From Myrica gale (Eukaryota > Streptophyta > Magnoliopsida > Fagales > Myricaceae): a stretch of 64,000 nt of DNA. The number at the start of each line of letters is the position of its first letter. Positions within the stretch are counted from its first letter, which is position 1. A program made the position numbers and the translations under genes. The DNA is taken from NCBI GenBank assembly GCA_963930655.1, contig OZ005620.1, forward strand, positions 19,349,001-19,413,000, given 5' to 3'. The notes under the pieces are model-generated. The model made no database searches, was not told the origin of the DNA, and saw only the letters and a program-made list of their open reading frames with translations. Positions 1 to 10,656 of the stretch are shown here, one piece after another.

Positions 1-745
1 AGAGTCAGAGAGAGAGAGAGAGAGAGAGGTCTGACCCGGAACAAGGAAAACGTCGAGCTTGGAAAGGTGAAAAATAGCAGGGTTTTAGCGTCTTTTTTAG
101 CCAAATAAAAAAACATTGAAAAAAATACATCTTAGCAATAACTGACTTTTTCTTTTTTCCTTTTCTTCTAATCTTATTGCAACCCTCTTTTAAAAGGAAT
201 ACAATTCATAAATATCCGAACACCACTTTAACTTCATAAAAATTTTCGTCCTTGACAATTTTTCAGCCATAGGATTAAAGGAAAAAAAAAGGGGAAATTA
301 TATTTATGAATTGGGGGGAGACGGCGTCGGCGCGGAGAAATCCCAAGTTTTTGACTAACTTGCAGTTTAAGAGGCGTGGAAAGAGTGTCGTCTTTGACGG
401 GCTTCCTGTCTAGACGACACGTCGCGTCACTTCCCAAGAGCCGGGAACGACTTCGATTAACAAAATGCTATAAAGGGAAATGCTTGGGCTCCCGCCCATG
501 TCCCGACCCCATCCCGACGGAAGGGTGAAATGGGACATGGCCAAGCATTTCCCCATAATAATATATCTTCCCGAGCTAATCTCCTCTTCTTTCTCCTGAT
601 GCAGTGAAAAGGAAGCTTCTGGGTGCGAAAGATTCCACGCTAAAATTGAAATAGTTTATATGATCATTTTTGCGTCCCCGAGGAGTCCATAACAACTGGA
701 ATTCGACATCCCACTTGAGATCAGTCGGACAGTGAAAATTGAAAA
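1..745. repeat. left arm of a large perfect inverted repeat
   Basis: Position x in this arm is the reverse complement of position 11402-x in the right arm (10657-11401). Every stretch I compared matches exactly, including the AG microsatellite at the edge, an internal 80-bp MITE and a 67-codon chance ORF. The arm reaches base 1, so it may extend beyond the window. Identity stops at 745, exactly where a GGGAAATGCTTGGG transposon-like terminus begins at 746. Perfect identity implies a very recent duplication, or an assembly artefact. No protein-coding gene is recognisable inside the arm. Confidence 0.93.
475..554. mobile_element. 80-bp MITE-like element with GGGAAATGCTTGG terminal repeats
   Basis: The segment starts GGGAAATGCTTGG and ends with its reverse complement CCAAGCATTTCCCC. 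Internally it is rich in TCCCGA/ATCCCGAC subterminal repeats. Its flanks are ATAA-like on both sides (a possible short target duplication). The same element is present in mirror image in the right arm, so it was inserted before the inverted duplication. The superfamily is uncertain. Confidence 0.6.
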
Positions 746-795
746 GGGAAATGCTTGGGCTCCCGACGCTATCCCGATGCCATCCCGACAGTAAA
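746..795 (+). repeat. transposon-like terminus of the GGGAAATGCTTGG family
   Basis: The sequence begins GGGAAATGCTTGGGCTCCCG followed by repeated ATCCCGA motifs, matching the left end of the MITE at 475. It starts at the exact base where the inverted-repeat identity ends. I found no matching inverted terminus downstream before the DREB2-like locus, so it is either a truncated element or one end of a gene-fragment-carrying element. Confidence 0.5.
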
Positions 796-1255
796 AGAAA
801 ATTACTTTTTCAACCTTCCCAAACGTAAACAATTACATCTTGCCCTATGAAAATATTTGTATTTGTAAAAAGCAGAGCAGGTACTAAAAAGATAAAAGTT
901 GAAGCTCGATATAAACTCACAAGAAATCAAACTCTTTAGAATACAAGATAAAAGAATGCAAAGGTTGTATTCTGCTGGGGATGTGGCCAAATTTTCCTCA
1001 GTGGATTCATATAGAAACAGAGGAATTGCCAATGTTCTTCACAATTTCTTCTACAACTTTCACATTAAAATAACAAAATCTTCACTATCTCTTTTCTCAT
1101 TTCACTTCACCAATTTCTCTGATTTTCTCTACACGAGGAGCCCATAAAATAACAAAATCTCTTCTTTGACATCTCTTCCAGAGCAGCAACCACCATACAA
1201 ATTGAGAGAAAGATCCAAAAGATAAACAAACTTACCAACTTGACATGTTAAGGGC
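796..1255. other. no recognised gene; 3' flank of the chimeric gene
   Basis: This AT-rich stretch lies just downstream, on the minus strand, of the chimeric MDAR-TBL reading frame and probably holds its 3' UTR. Short ORFs on both strands resemble no family I know. Confidence 0.35.
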
Positions 1256-1641
1256 TCATTCTCCTCTCTTTTTCTGTCCCTCCCATTTCTTCAGTACTTC
1301 TAGCAGAATCTCATTCCATGTGTTTACAGGCCCCGGCAAGCACCAATGCACACAATCGTAGCCAGCCGCATTGCCACCTCCCACGATCACAAACCTGAAA
1401 AAACCAAATTTTGAGAGATGAAAACTTCTTCAAATCCATCTCGAAGGAAATTCTTAAGTTGCTCGGAAGCTAACTCTCGATTCTCGTTAGTGAAGGTCGA
1501 CGAGGCCGCCACGTAGGTTCTCCGGAAGCTTCTGAATCCGGTCGAAGAAGAAGGCTGGTGAGCCCGATTCAGAGAAGCAGATTGAGGGCACCAAAGCGAG
1601 AGCCCGTGCCTCAGAGGCAAAGTGTTGGACATGGTCGCCAT
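1256..1641 (-). CDS. chimeric ORF: MDAR N-terminus fused to TBL-family C-terminus
   Basis: Two exons are predicted on the minus strand, 1475-1641 and 1256-1394, with an 80-bp GT-AG intron. The frame is open for 101 codons. Exon 1 encodes a transit-peptide-like start ([19 protein letters not shown]) ending in TNENRE, which matches the start of organellar monodehydroascorbate reductase. Exon 2 opens with [12 protein letters not shown], the FAD-binding Rossmann motif of the same enzyme. It then switches within the Tyr codon to [16 protein letters not shown], the C-terminal signature of trichome-birefringence-like (TBL) wall-polysaccharide O-acetyltransferases, and stops soon after. The product lacks nearly all of both catalytic domains, so enzyme activity is very unlikely. 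The intact splice sites and frame suggest a recent gene-fragment fusion, perhaps carried by a Pack-type transposon. Confidence 0.7.
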
Positions 1642-2026
1642 TAATATACGAACTGTAGTTTGTAAAGAACCCAGAAAACAACGCGAAGATTAGGGATAGA
1701 CAAAAGTATATAGGAAAACCAATATGGCTCCGTAATTGAAGGAATCGAAGGTTGGCTGTTGAACCTGAAGACATTGAAGTAAAATCGCCCGGTGCTTGAA
1801 ATTATATTGAATGTGACAGTTGGGAATAAAGAATTGGCGGTGGCTCTTGAGGAGGTCAAAGGGTCAGTACTCAGGAGCCAACGGCTGAATGGGGGCAATG
1901 AAGTGGCATTGGATTGGGCTTGTGCTGCGACCTCAACAGTTCCAGGAATTGCGGAGTGGTGTTTCGATGGGCGGAGACCAGCGGTCAGATCACTGTGTAT
2001 TCTGAAAGGTTCATCAGTTTATAGCA
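1642..2026. other. upstream flank of the chimeric gene, possibly MDAR-derived 5' UTR or promoter
   Basis: The segment lies upstream of the minus-strand ATG at 1641. It contains overlapping short ORFs on both strands but no domain I recognise. It may be co-captured MDAR upstream sequence. Confidence 0.3.
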
Positions 2027-2087
2027 GGGAAATACTTGGGCTACCGCCCATGTCCCGATCCCATCCCGATGGAAGGGTGAAATGACC
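2027..2087 (+). repeat. second transposon-like terminus, same orientation as 746
   Basis: The sequence starts GGGAAATACTTGGGCTACCG and continues with the CCCATGTCCCGA and ATCCCGATGGAAGGG motifs of the 475 element. It is diverged by a few bases and lacks the opposite terminus. It forms a direct repeat with the terminus at 746, so the chimeric gene lies between two like-oriented ends. Confidence 0.5.
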
Positions 2088-2689
2088 TTTTAACCCTTCC
2101 ACTCCCTAGGGGTCTCCTGCCGACTAAGGTTTCTCGACCGCTCGCGATATCTGAAAAATCCCGCCTAGAAACATTGCTCTTATGGCAACCACCAATCCGT
2201 ATTGCCATCCCACGACGTTGTGCAGAATCACGGCTAGAGAGTATCAGAAACCACCTGTCGGAAGAGGGAAAGCTCTAGCTTCGTCAGTTACGCTGCGTCT
2301 TGTATCGATCATCGGAAGGGAAAGGTAGATTACAATCTCAGGGAGGTTTCTCTTTTGAGCATGTCATTGGAGATTACTACTACAAGGTTGGAAACACTAA
2401 CTGAATCTATTTTATTTCGTTTGTTGAATTTTCTTGTAGTTTTCTTTGGATTGGGGATTATTGATTTATGGTTAGTTTCCCGACAAGGTTTGGTGGAAAC
2501 TGATAACTTTGGGTTCTTTGGATATTATTCTTAATCCTTGTGTCTTTAGGGCTTAGGGATTTTGTTGAATTGGGGAATTTCTTGGCCTTGTCCAGTATCA
2601 GTGGCGCTTTACACTGGAGAGGAGAGAGAGGGAGGGGGAGAATCCTTTTGGAAAATCGGAATAAGTTCTGTTTTTTTATACGATGTAGT
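2088..2689 (+). other. probable 5' leader and intron start of the DREB2-like locus
   Basis: The sequence reads like a UTR exon followed by a GT-starting intron near 2390 (…CTACAAG/GTTGG), which is AT/T-rich until the LINE insertion. Many DREB2 genes have an intron in the 5' UTR, and the DREB2-like coding start lies in the same orientation after the LINE. The leader assignment is inference; there is no ORF. Confidence 0.35.
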
Positions 2690-2749
2690 GATACTGCATT
2701 AGTTTTTTTTTTCTAAATAAAAGATAACATCATCAAAGAGCAGAACAAT

Positions 2750-5700
2750 TCATGGCGGAAACCATGGATTGTCGCTCGAGAGGATGTGCATAGGAATACA
2801 AGAAATGAGAATATGTCCCTCTAAACTAGCCGAGGCTGCCCATTGAACAACTCGATGGGCAAGCACATTAGCTTCACGCTTAACATGACAAAACTCCCAC
2901 AAAACTTGAGACCGGGAAATCCTATGAATAGCAGCAACCACAGAAGAAATTTGCCAAGGGGCGGCATTCGCACTGTTGTTAATAGCATCAATAACCAGCA
3001 AGGAATCGCCTTCCAAAGTAATCCGTTGCATAGGGAAAAAGAAAGCCTCTTGGGTAGCCATCAAGGCTGCCCTTGCCTCGCCCACAAGAGGGCCGCTAGG
3101 AGGAAGCCTTTTGTAAAAACAGAGAGGATATGCCCATCAGAGTCGCGACAGATTGCAGCAGCAAAGGCAAAAGATTTACGGATGGCCACATCGAAGTTAA
3201 TCTTCAAAGAACCCCTAGGAGGGGGTTGCCACACCGACATAGTATGAATTGAAGAGTCCTTCCAGGCGTCAATGAGCTCCACATAGCGAGATCGGACAGA
3301 GTGTAAAAGAGCCAAAATATTCAAGTCACCACCATTGTGTATAATCTGGTTTCGAGAAAACCAGATAGAGTCCATAAGCAAGGTAGCAAAACGAGCAAAA
3401 TTCACATGCTGATCAGGAGGGAGGTTCAACCGTTGGGAGGGGCTGAGAATTAAACTCACCCATTCGGCAATGCTTTGAATTGGTATATTAGAAATGAGAA
3501 GGGGCCAGGGAGCTTCCCGCCAGAGAATAAGAGCCACAGGGCATTCAAAGAACAGGTGAAGGAGAGATTCAGGTCCTTGAGAGCAGAGCACACATAGGGT
3601 ATCATCATATTGCCTGTGAATAAAATGCCCCACATTGGCCTTAGAGGGTAAACAGTTCCAAGCCACTTTCCAGAGAAATACTTTTAGGCGATCTGGCATT
3701 GGAAGCCTCCATAACTTCTTCCATTGATCCTCCATCAAAACGCTCGGGTGGGAACTGTGCGTAGCAAAGAGAGAGTGAACAGATTTAAGAGAAAACTTTC
3801 CGCTGTCATCCGCCGCCCAACATAGTGAGTCAACTTGGTTCTCCAGAGGAACAGGAAGGCTTAGAATCAGCTCGGCATCATGAGCACAAAAGAGATTACA
3901 AATAAGAGAACGGTTCCAAAACCGAGACATGGGGAGGATGAGGGAGTCCACCCGAAGCACCTCATCAACCAAAATAAAATCACCCCGCGGTAAAGGACAA
4001 TGAGGAACAGGGTAAGGTATCCAAGGGTCCATCCACACTCGAATATCGCTACCAGAACCAATGTGAAAGCATGCCGCACGTTGCAAGATAGGTGCCACTC
4101 GCATAATACCTTTCCAAAACCAAGAAGCTCCAACCGGAGGAGAAGAGTCCCATACGAACTTACTCTTGAGGTATTTTGCACGAATAAGTTGCACCCATAG
4201 CTTTTCAGGAGAAGTTTGAACTTTCCAAGCCAGTTTTACGATGAGGGCTTTATTATGCTCTTCCATCAGATGAAGACCCAAACCACCATCCCTCTTCGGC
4301 TTGCACATCGAAGCCCAGGATTTCAGACAGAGATGGTGTCGATTGTCAGAGAAACCCCACCAAAACCTCATCATTAAAGAATCAAGAGTGAAACAAATGG
4401 ACTTGGGAAGAAGATAGTTAGCCATGGTATATGTAGGAAGAGCGGCAGCCATTGAACGGATTAAGACCAAACGCCCAGCTTGAGACAACGTTTTCATCTG
4501 CCAACCTTCCAACCGCTGTTTAACTTTGTCACAGATGGCTTTAAATTGCCGATGTTTATTTCGGCCCAGGATCATGGGAATACCCAAGTGCTTCTCGATA
4601 TGGTCTTGGCGAGGAAGGTGAAGCATGGAGCAAATGGCCTGACTGATTTCAGGTCGCACATTGCGACTGAAAGAAACAGAAGATTTTCTAACATTCAGGC
4701 ACTGACCAGACCAACTAGCATATTGTTGGAGGCAAGCTGAAATCACTTGTGCTTCCTCCTGAGAAGCGCGACTGAAGATAAGTAGATCATCTGCAAAAAG
4801 AAGGTGAGAAATAGCGGGAACACCACGCCCAAGTTGCACTCCATGGAGTCGACCAGCTTGCTCTTCTCTACAAAGCATACGCGACAAGACCTCAGACCCA
4901 ATAATAAATAAGAGTGGAGATAGAGGGTCACCTTGTCGTAAGCCTCTGGAAGGCTTAAAAAAGCCAAAAGGCGAGCCATTCAGGAGGATCGAGTAAGACA
5001 CCGTAGAAATGCATTGGGATATCCAATGAATAAAGGTGTCACGAAACCCAAGGCATTTAAGAGCTTGGAGGATAAGCTTCCATTCCATTCGATCGTAAGC
5101 TTTCTCAATGTCAGCCCGGATTGCCATGTATTGCCGACCCGTACGTTTGCTACGAAGCATATGGAACACTTCATGAGTAAGGATGGAATTGTCTTGAATA
5201 AGTCTTCCTTGAACAAAAGCAGACTGAAAAGGAGAAATAATGTTAGCTAAAACTAACCGCAAACGCTTAGCCAAGATTTTTGCTATTAATTTATAAGTGA
5301 CATTGCAAAGGCTAATGGGCCGAAAATGAGAAATACTCGAAGCTACCTCAATTTTCGGGATCAAGATAATATGCGAGTGGTTGATCTCAGACGACATAAA
5401 CCCATGAGAGAAAAAAGCTTTGACCATATCCGTAATAGCCGGACCAACAATGGGCCAATAATGCTTGAAGAATAATCCAGTCATACCATCCGGGCCCGGA
5501 CTTGTATGGGACCCAATGTCCCGAAGGCCTTCAAAAATTTCCAAATCCGAGGGTATAGAGCAAAGCATGTCATTATCATCTGTGGAAATGGCAGGCTCAA
5601 TTAAATGATCCAAATCGTCTGGGGGGTCCGGACTGGATGACGAAAAAAGAGACTGAAAGTGCTGAAGAATATGAGACCCAATCTCATTACGGGAAGAGAT

Positions 5701-6846
5701 CCACGACCCTGCATCAGTTTTGAGAAATTCAATGGCATTGCGTCTCCTGCGAATGATTGTGGACATATGAAAATGTTTCGTATTCAGATCAGTCGTAGTG
5801 AGCCAGTCCTTTCGAGATTTTAATTTCCAGAATAATTCTTCAGCTTTAAGCTCCTCATCAAGAGCAGATTTCCAACACCGCTCCTGGACATGGTTCTCCA
5901 AAGATGGGGCAGCATCCTGTATCACGGCAAGTTGGTGCTGAAGCACTTTAATTCGTTCCTGCAGAAGACCAAAGTGAGTTTTATTCCAAACTTTCAGCGC
6001 TTGTTTAACAAGCTTGAGCCGTTTCCACACCCTGAAAGCAGGGGACCCTCGAATAAAGACCGACCAACTTCTGCGAATCACATGCTCACAAGAAATGTCC
6101 CGAATCCACATGGATTCAAATCGAAAGGGTTTGTGATGGGAAAAAGCGTCCCCATCAGTTTCCAACAATAAAGGAGCATGGTCAGAGGAGGAGCGAATTA
6201 GATGGGTCACTCGACACCGAGGAAAGAGGGTTTTCCATTCATCGTTAGCAATAGCACGATCAAGCCTTTCACAAATGTTTGCATGTCCGTCCCTATTATT
6301 GGACCAAGTAAATTGCTGCCCTTTGAAACCAAGGTCAATTAAACCACAATGAGTCATCAACTGATGAAAATAATTGTGAGACGATGAAGAGAAGGGACGT
6401 CCCCCACGTTTCTCCGAACAATACAAGATGCTATTAAAATCACCGATGCACATCCAAGGCCCTGCAAAAGCCGTTGCCGTGGCCCGAAGGAGCTGCCAAA
6501 ATTCAGGTTTCTTATGCCACTCAGTGGGACCATAGACCCTTGTAAGAAGCCACGGGGTGTTAGGGGGATCAGAGTAAACCAAAAGGGAAATAACATTTGC
6601 ATTAATGGAGATAACCTCCACATCCAAGCCCAACCGCCAAGCACAAAGAAGACCTCCTCTACTACCAACGGGAGGATGAAGCACAAAATGGAAAAACCCA
6701 ATCCTATGCAAAACAGAAGAAACATCCGACGACTTGGTCTCAGCCAAGAACAAAAAATCCGGATTGTGATTTCTCACAAGAGTCCGGAGAGAACGAACTG
6801 TCGCGGCTCTACGCAGCCCACGACAGTTCCAAAAAACACCGATCAT
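2750..6846 (-). pseudogene. LINE ORF2: endonuclease / reverse transcriptase / zf-RVT / RNase H, frameshifted
   Basis: The ATG at 6846 overlaps the ORF1 stop by an ATGA. The open frame is 1261 residues to 3061. Residues about 1-230 form an exonuclease-endonuclease-phosphatase domain (AETKS near 36, GDFNS near 135, SSDHAP near 220). The reverse transcriptase follows, with LIPK, the SPFQSAFVQGR block, RQGDPLSP and the catalytic FADD near 684-687. A zf-RVT cysteine region lies further on (LCVLCSQGPESLLHLFFEC). The RNase H domain starts (LKINFDVA) and is then broken by a frameshift near 3085. Its remainder, with GEARAAL, EGDSLLV and the His-containing tail, continues in another frame to 2750. A single lesion in an otherwise complete protein. 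Confidence 0.92.
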
Positions 6847-8638
6847 GGCGAAGGAGGGGGCATGGTCAGGCCCGCCTCCTCAGCCAATTTGGATTCTCCT
6901 GGGATTTGATCCTCTATCACCGATTCAACTGATTGAATAAGCTGCAACAATTCCTGCTGCATTTCGGCAAGACCACTATGCTTACGAACAGAAACATTAT
7001 GCTGGTAGGACTTTAGATCAGCAAACACAACACCCGGCTCCATTACATCTGCAACCGGAGATGCACCCCTCTGCTGCGAACTCGAAGACGAATGGATTAT
7101 GATCCACATGGGAGGGACCGCTATTTTGGGAGAACAAGAAGCCTTGTCTTCTGATAACAATTGTCGTTTCCGTTGGATAGTCGCTGAAGCCACAAGGAAA
7201 TAAGGCGCAGGCCCCTCAGAGGGGTTTGAAACGTGTGAGATAAGAGTCCAATGCATAGAGGGATTGGGCCCATAAACAAGGTCAGGGGACAGATCAGGGG
7301 ACGGGTGAGAGGGGCCTTGAGAAGAGGTAGAAAAAATAATAGGCCCAACAGTCGGGTTTACTAAGCCACGTGGGCCAGGCCTGCCGTGATGGCCTATTTT
7401 CTTAAGCTTCATATCAAGAATCGGAGATAAAGGTAGACTAGAGAAATTCAGTTCTTCATCAACCAGAGTTACATCCGAAAGAGCCGTTGTGGCACTAGCA
7501 TCCGGCGAAACAACTTTTGCTGCAATTCGGCCAACACTGTTGCCGCATCCACACGAGAAGTCAGATTCATGAAGGACGGGGAAATGGACAACAGGGCCTT
7601 ATGCGGCGTCAGTGTATTGGGAAGATCACTGGCATTAAATGAGGAGCCAGGTGGTATGCCAGTACGCGCAAAAGAGGATCCTTGGATATGGAGCTGGCCA
7701 TCGTCTACCTTGCGCATAGACGAGGCGCAGGAGGACCCAGAAATTTCCGAAGGAATAATATCCAGGGCATTAATGTTAAACTGAAAACCCTGAATACGCC
7801 CCGTAGATGATAAGGATGACCCAGCTGACCCCACTTTATAACTCGTAGAGACAGAGGAAGGGAAAAAAGCCTTACCACGATCCTTCAAATAAATGGCCAC
7901 GGGACCATACAAACTACCGTGCAGAGAAGTTAGAAGTAGTGTCCTGTTGGAAAACGATGCCTTTCTCGTGGTGGCTGGGCCAGCTCTCATGAGATGGCCC
8001 ACTCCCAATAGATTGACATTAGAAGAGCCACTACGACCATTTTCCTGAACATGCCCAATAAATTCACAACAATAGCAAAAGTCGGCAAGTTGCACGTACC
8101 TGAACTGAACCCAGAGGGATTGGAACTGCCTACGAGGAATGGGGAATCCACCGACCAGAGGCTTGTGATAAACCGACTTCCGTTCCTGAGCTTTAGAGTC
8201 CAACGTAGCAATCTCAAAGAGTGTTCCAAGCTTCAGCCCCAGCAGTTGAATGGTACTGTCACCCAGGCTAATCCATGGGAGACCGTGAACTTGGAGCCAC
8301 CTAGCCTCCCATTCTATCAGTTGAAGCTACCCCCTGATGTCCCATGGAGTTTGAGCTAAAACTTTAGCATGGTCATCCGGCTTAGAAAAACGAAGGATAA
8401 AAATATTAGGCTCCATATCTTCAGAAGAAAAGTCTTGAACAAACTGCCAGGCTGCTTGCAAGGTAGCAATCACCACACTAGTAGGATACACCCGAGTGGC
8501 ATTAATCTTTCCCATCACCGCTGGGGAATAAAGGTCTTCTTCTGGGCGAACAGGGGAGAGAAGAGTATGGAACTCCTCCCAGCCCAATGAACTGATCTTG
8601 GAAGAGAGTTCGTCCACAACCTCGGTCTCAAAAGCCAT
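6843..8638 (-). pseudogene. LINE ORF1: DUF4283 and CCHC zinc-knuckle RNA-binding protein, frameshifted
   Basis: The likely start is the ATG at 8638 (MAFETEVVDELSS). The first frame carries the DUF4283 domain to a stop at 8327 just after TPWDIRG. A frameshift moves the reading to a second frame (QLIEWEARWLQVHGLPW…) holding the zinc knuckle FCYCCEFIGH. A further shift near 7530 leads into a proline-rich C-terminal part that ends at 6843, overlapping the ORF2 start. At least two frameshifts make it non-functional. ORF1 proteins of plant L1 elements bind the element RNA. Confidence 0.8.
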
Positions 8639-9088
8639 ATGCACCAAGAAGAAGAAAAAGAAGGGACAATGAACCGGGAAGGGAAGAAACACAGACAGGA
8701 GAACGAGAAAAGAACCCTAAAATCCACAGAAGTAGGGTAAACCAAAGATCACGAACAGAAACTTCACAAGGAAGTACGTTGACGAACACCCCCTGCCAAG
8801 GAAGTTTCGTAGATATCTTTCTTCCCCCTTCTCTGGAGCGTAGTTAAACAGGAGAAGTACAAGTCGATACTGCATTAGTTAAGTCACAGCGTTGGCTGTT
8901 GAATTTCCAGTTTTTTTAAAAGGGATTTGGCTTCTAATCTCAGTGCCTATTTCGAAGGTCTCATATTAGGAATAATAACTTTTTTGCTTGATCTTAGAAA
9001 AAAAAACGTTTTTGCTTGATTGTGCTTTCCTCTGTGTACATTTGTGTAGATTCTGCAAATTAACTTTGCTACAGATCAAGGTGCTAAC

Positions 9089-10200
9089 ATGACCTCTTTG
9101 TCCTTGAGTTCTTCCAGGAAGAGGAAGTCACGGAGTGGGCGAGATGGATCTTTGTCTGTGGCTGAGACCCTTGCTAAGTGGAACGAGAAGAATGCATGTC
9201 TCGACTCATGCAATGATGAGATTAAACTGATTCGTAAAGTTCCAGCCACTGGGTCGAAGATGTTGGGGTTGTCCCACATCGGTTGTGGAAGGGTTGATGG
9301 TCAGTTTATAAGTGTGAGGGAAAACCTCACCTCTTGAGCTAGCTTTTGGGGTTGAGAAGGCCCAAGACCACCTAACACTGAACAGTAGAAGGGATGTATG
9401 AAGGGAAAGGGAGGACCTGAGAACTCGACATGTAATTACAGAGGTGTCAGGCAGCGGACATGGGGCAAGTGGGTTGCAGAAATTCGGCAGCCAGACAGGG
9501 GAAAAAGGCTTTGGCTGGGAACTTTTGCAAATGCGGTTGAAGCTGCATTGGCTTATGATGCAGCTGCAAGGGCAATGTACGGTTCGTGTGCCATACTCAA
9601 TTTTCCTGATTGTTGTTTCACCACGTCATCAGGGATTTATTCAGCCGAAACTTCTACAGGATCTGATTCGGTAAAGGATATAAACGTGAAGCCGTTTTCC
9701 CCCGACTTGAGCAATGAGAATGATGAGTTTGAATCGAGGATCTGCAATTATGCTGGACTCGCTGAACCTGCCATGCAAAATAAGACAGTGCAGAGAGAAG
9801 CAAAGGATGATTCCTGCAACATCGAACAGGAAAATAGTGACTTTATGAACTGTAATTGGGATGATGGACAGAGTTACTCGATGGGGCCAGGAGCAGAGGA
9901 GGATGAGCCATGCAACATCAACCAAGAATCTACTGACGTTACAAAAACACTTGTTGGGATGATGGGCTGAGTTGCTCAATGGAGCCAGGAGCAGAGGATG
10001 AGCCATGCAACATTAAGCAAGAATTTACTGGCGTTACAAACACTTGTGGGGACGATGGATATGCTTATTCCACGGAAGAAATGTTTGACTTGGATGCGCT
10101 TTTGGGGCTTTTAAACAATAGTCCGCTCAGCAGCATTGAGTCAATAATCGGTTCTGGTGAAGCAGCTGATCACTTGGGGTTCCGCAACAGCACCCCCTGA
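9089..10200 (+). pseudogene. DREB2-like AP2/ERF transcription factor gene, disrupted
   Basis: The start ATG at 9089 is followed by RKRKSRSGRDGSLSVAETLAKWNE, a DREB2-type basic NLS region, then KVPATGSK. A 124-bp solo-LTR insertion follows and brings an in-frame stop at 9335. Past it the frame resumes ([12 protein letters not shown]) with a full AP2 domain ([17 protein letters not shown] … WLGTF … [15 protein letters not shown]), encoded from 9398. Further on, acidic units of about 93-96 bp (DEPCNI.QE…) are tandemly duplicated. A 2-base insertion near 9945 shifts the frame to a stop at 9968-9970. The last part (MFDLDALLGLL) lies in another frame to 10200. An AP2-only product of 190 residues from 9398 is possible, but it would lack the NLS and the activation domain. 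DREB2 factors bind DRE elements in drought and heat responses. Confidence 0.85.
9261..9384 (+). mobile_element. TRIM-type solo LTR inside the DREB2-like coding sequence
   Basis: The 124-bp segment starts TGTTGG and ends AACA. It contains the GTCCCACATCGG and GAGCTAGCTTTTGGGGTTGA motifs common in plant TRIM LTRs. It is flanked by near-identical 5-bp sites, GAAGA (9256-9260) and GTAGA (9385-9389). Insert plus duplication is 129 bp, so the downstream frame is kept, but the insert carries a stop codon. Confidence 0.75.
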
Positions 10201-10656
10201 AAGCAGCCAATGTAGCAAGCCATCAGATTTGCTGTAACAGTGCAGGATTCAGATGCTAAGCAGCTGGGAACTTTTGTCATCGGGTGTAGACAACTTCCAG
10301 AGTTGATTATAGCTTGTATTTCTTGGCATTAGATAGGCAGGATTGTCTGAGGAATGCGATGGGTGGATAACTTGGTTCGGAATCTTATTTCAGATTGCAA
10401 GGGATAATGCTTGCTAGATATGCCCGCTATATATCTTTATATCTGACAAAAGCTGATTCTATATAGGTTTTAGATTGAGGAATGTAGCTGTTCTGTATAT
10501 TTTGTAACTGTTTGTTCCAATTGTGAACGATAACTTTTTTATTGAGCCTGTGTACGCTTACGGGTATGGTTTACTACGCAAGTTTTTGGTCTATAATCTC
10601 TTCCATTCTTTGTTCTTTATCTATTCTTCCTTCGTATTTTGGGCTAGCTTTAGATA
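10201..10656 (+). other. 3' UTR and flank of the DREB2-like pseudogene
   Basis: The sequence follows the last DREB2-like stop at 10198-10200 and is T-rich, typical of a plant 3' UTR. No other gene is seen before the right inverted-repeat arm starts at 10657. Confidence 0.45.

Larger units (their letters stand above)
2705..8865 (-). mobile_element. full-length L1-type LINE retrotransposon inserted in the DREB2-like intron
   Basis: The element is about 6.16 kb on the minus strand, with its 3' poly(A) seen as a T-run at about 2705-2712. It is flanked by a perfect 15-bp duplication, GATACTGCATTAGTT, at 2690-2704 and 8866-8880. It contains ORF1 (DUF4283 plus zinc knuckle) and ORF2 (endonuclease, reverse transcriptase, RNase H). 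The intact duplication and near-complete ORF2 indicate a fairly young insertion. ORF1 and the RNase H domain are frameshifted, so the copy is probably dead. Confidence 0.95.
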
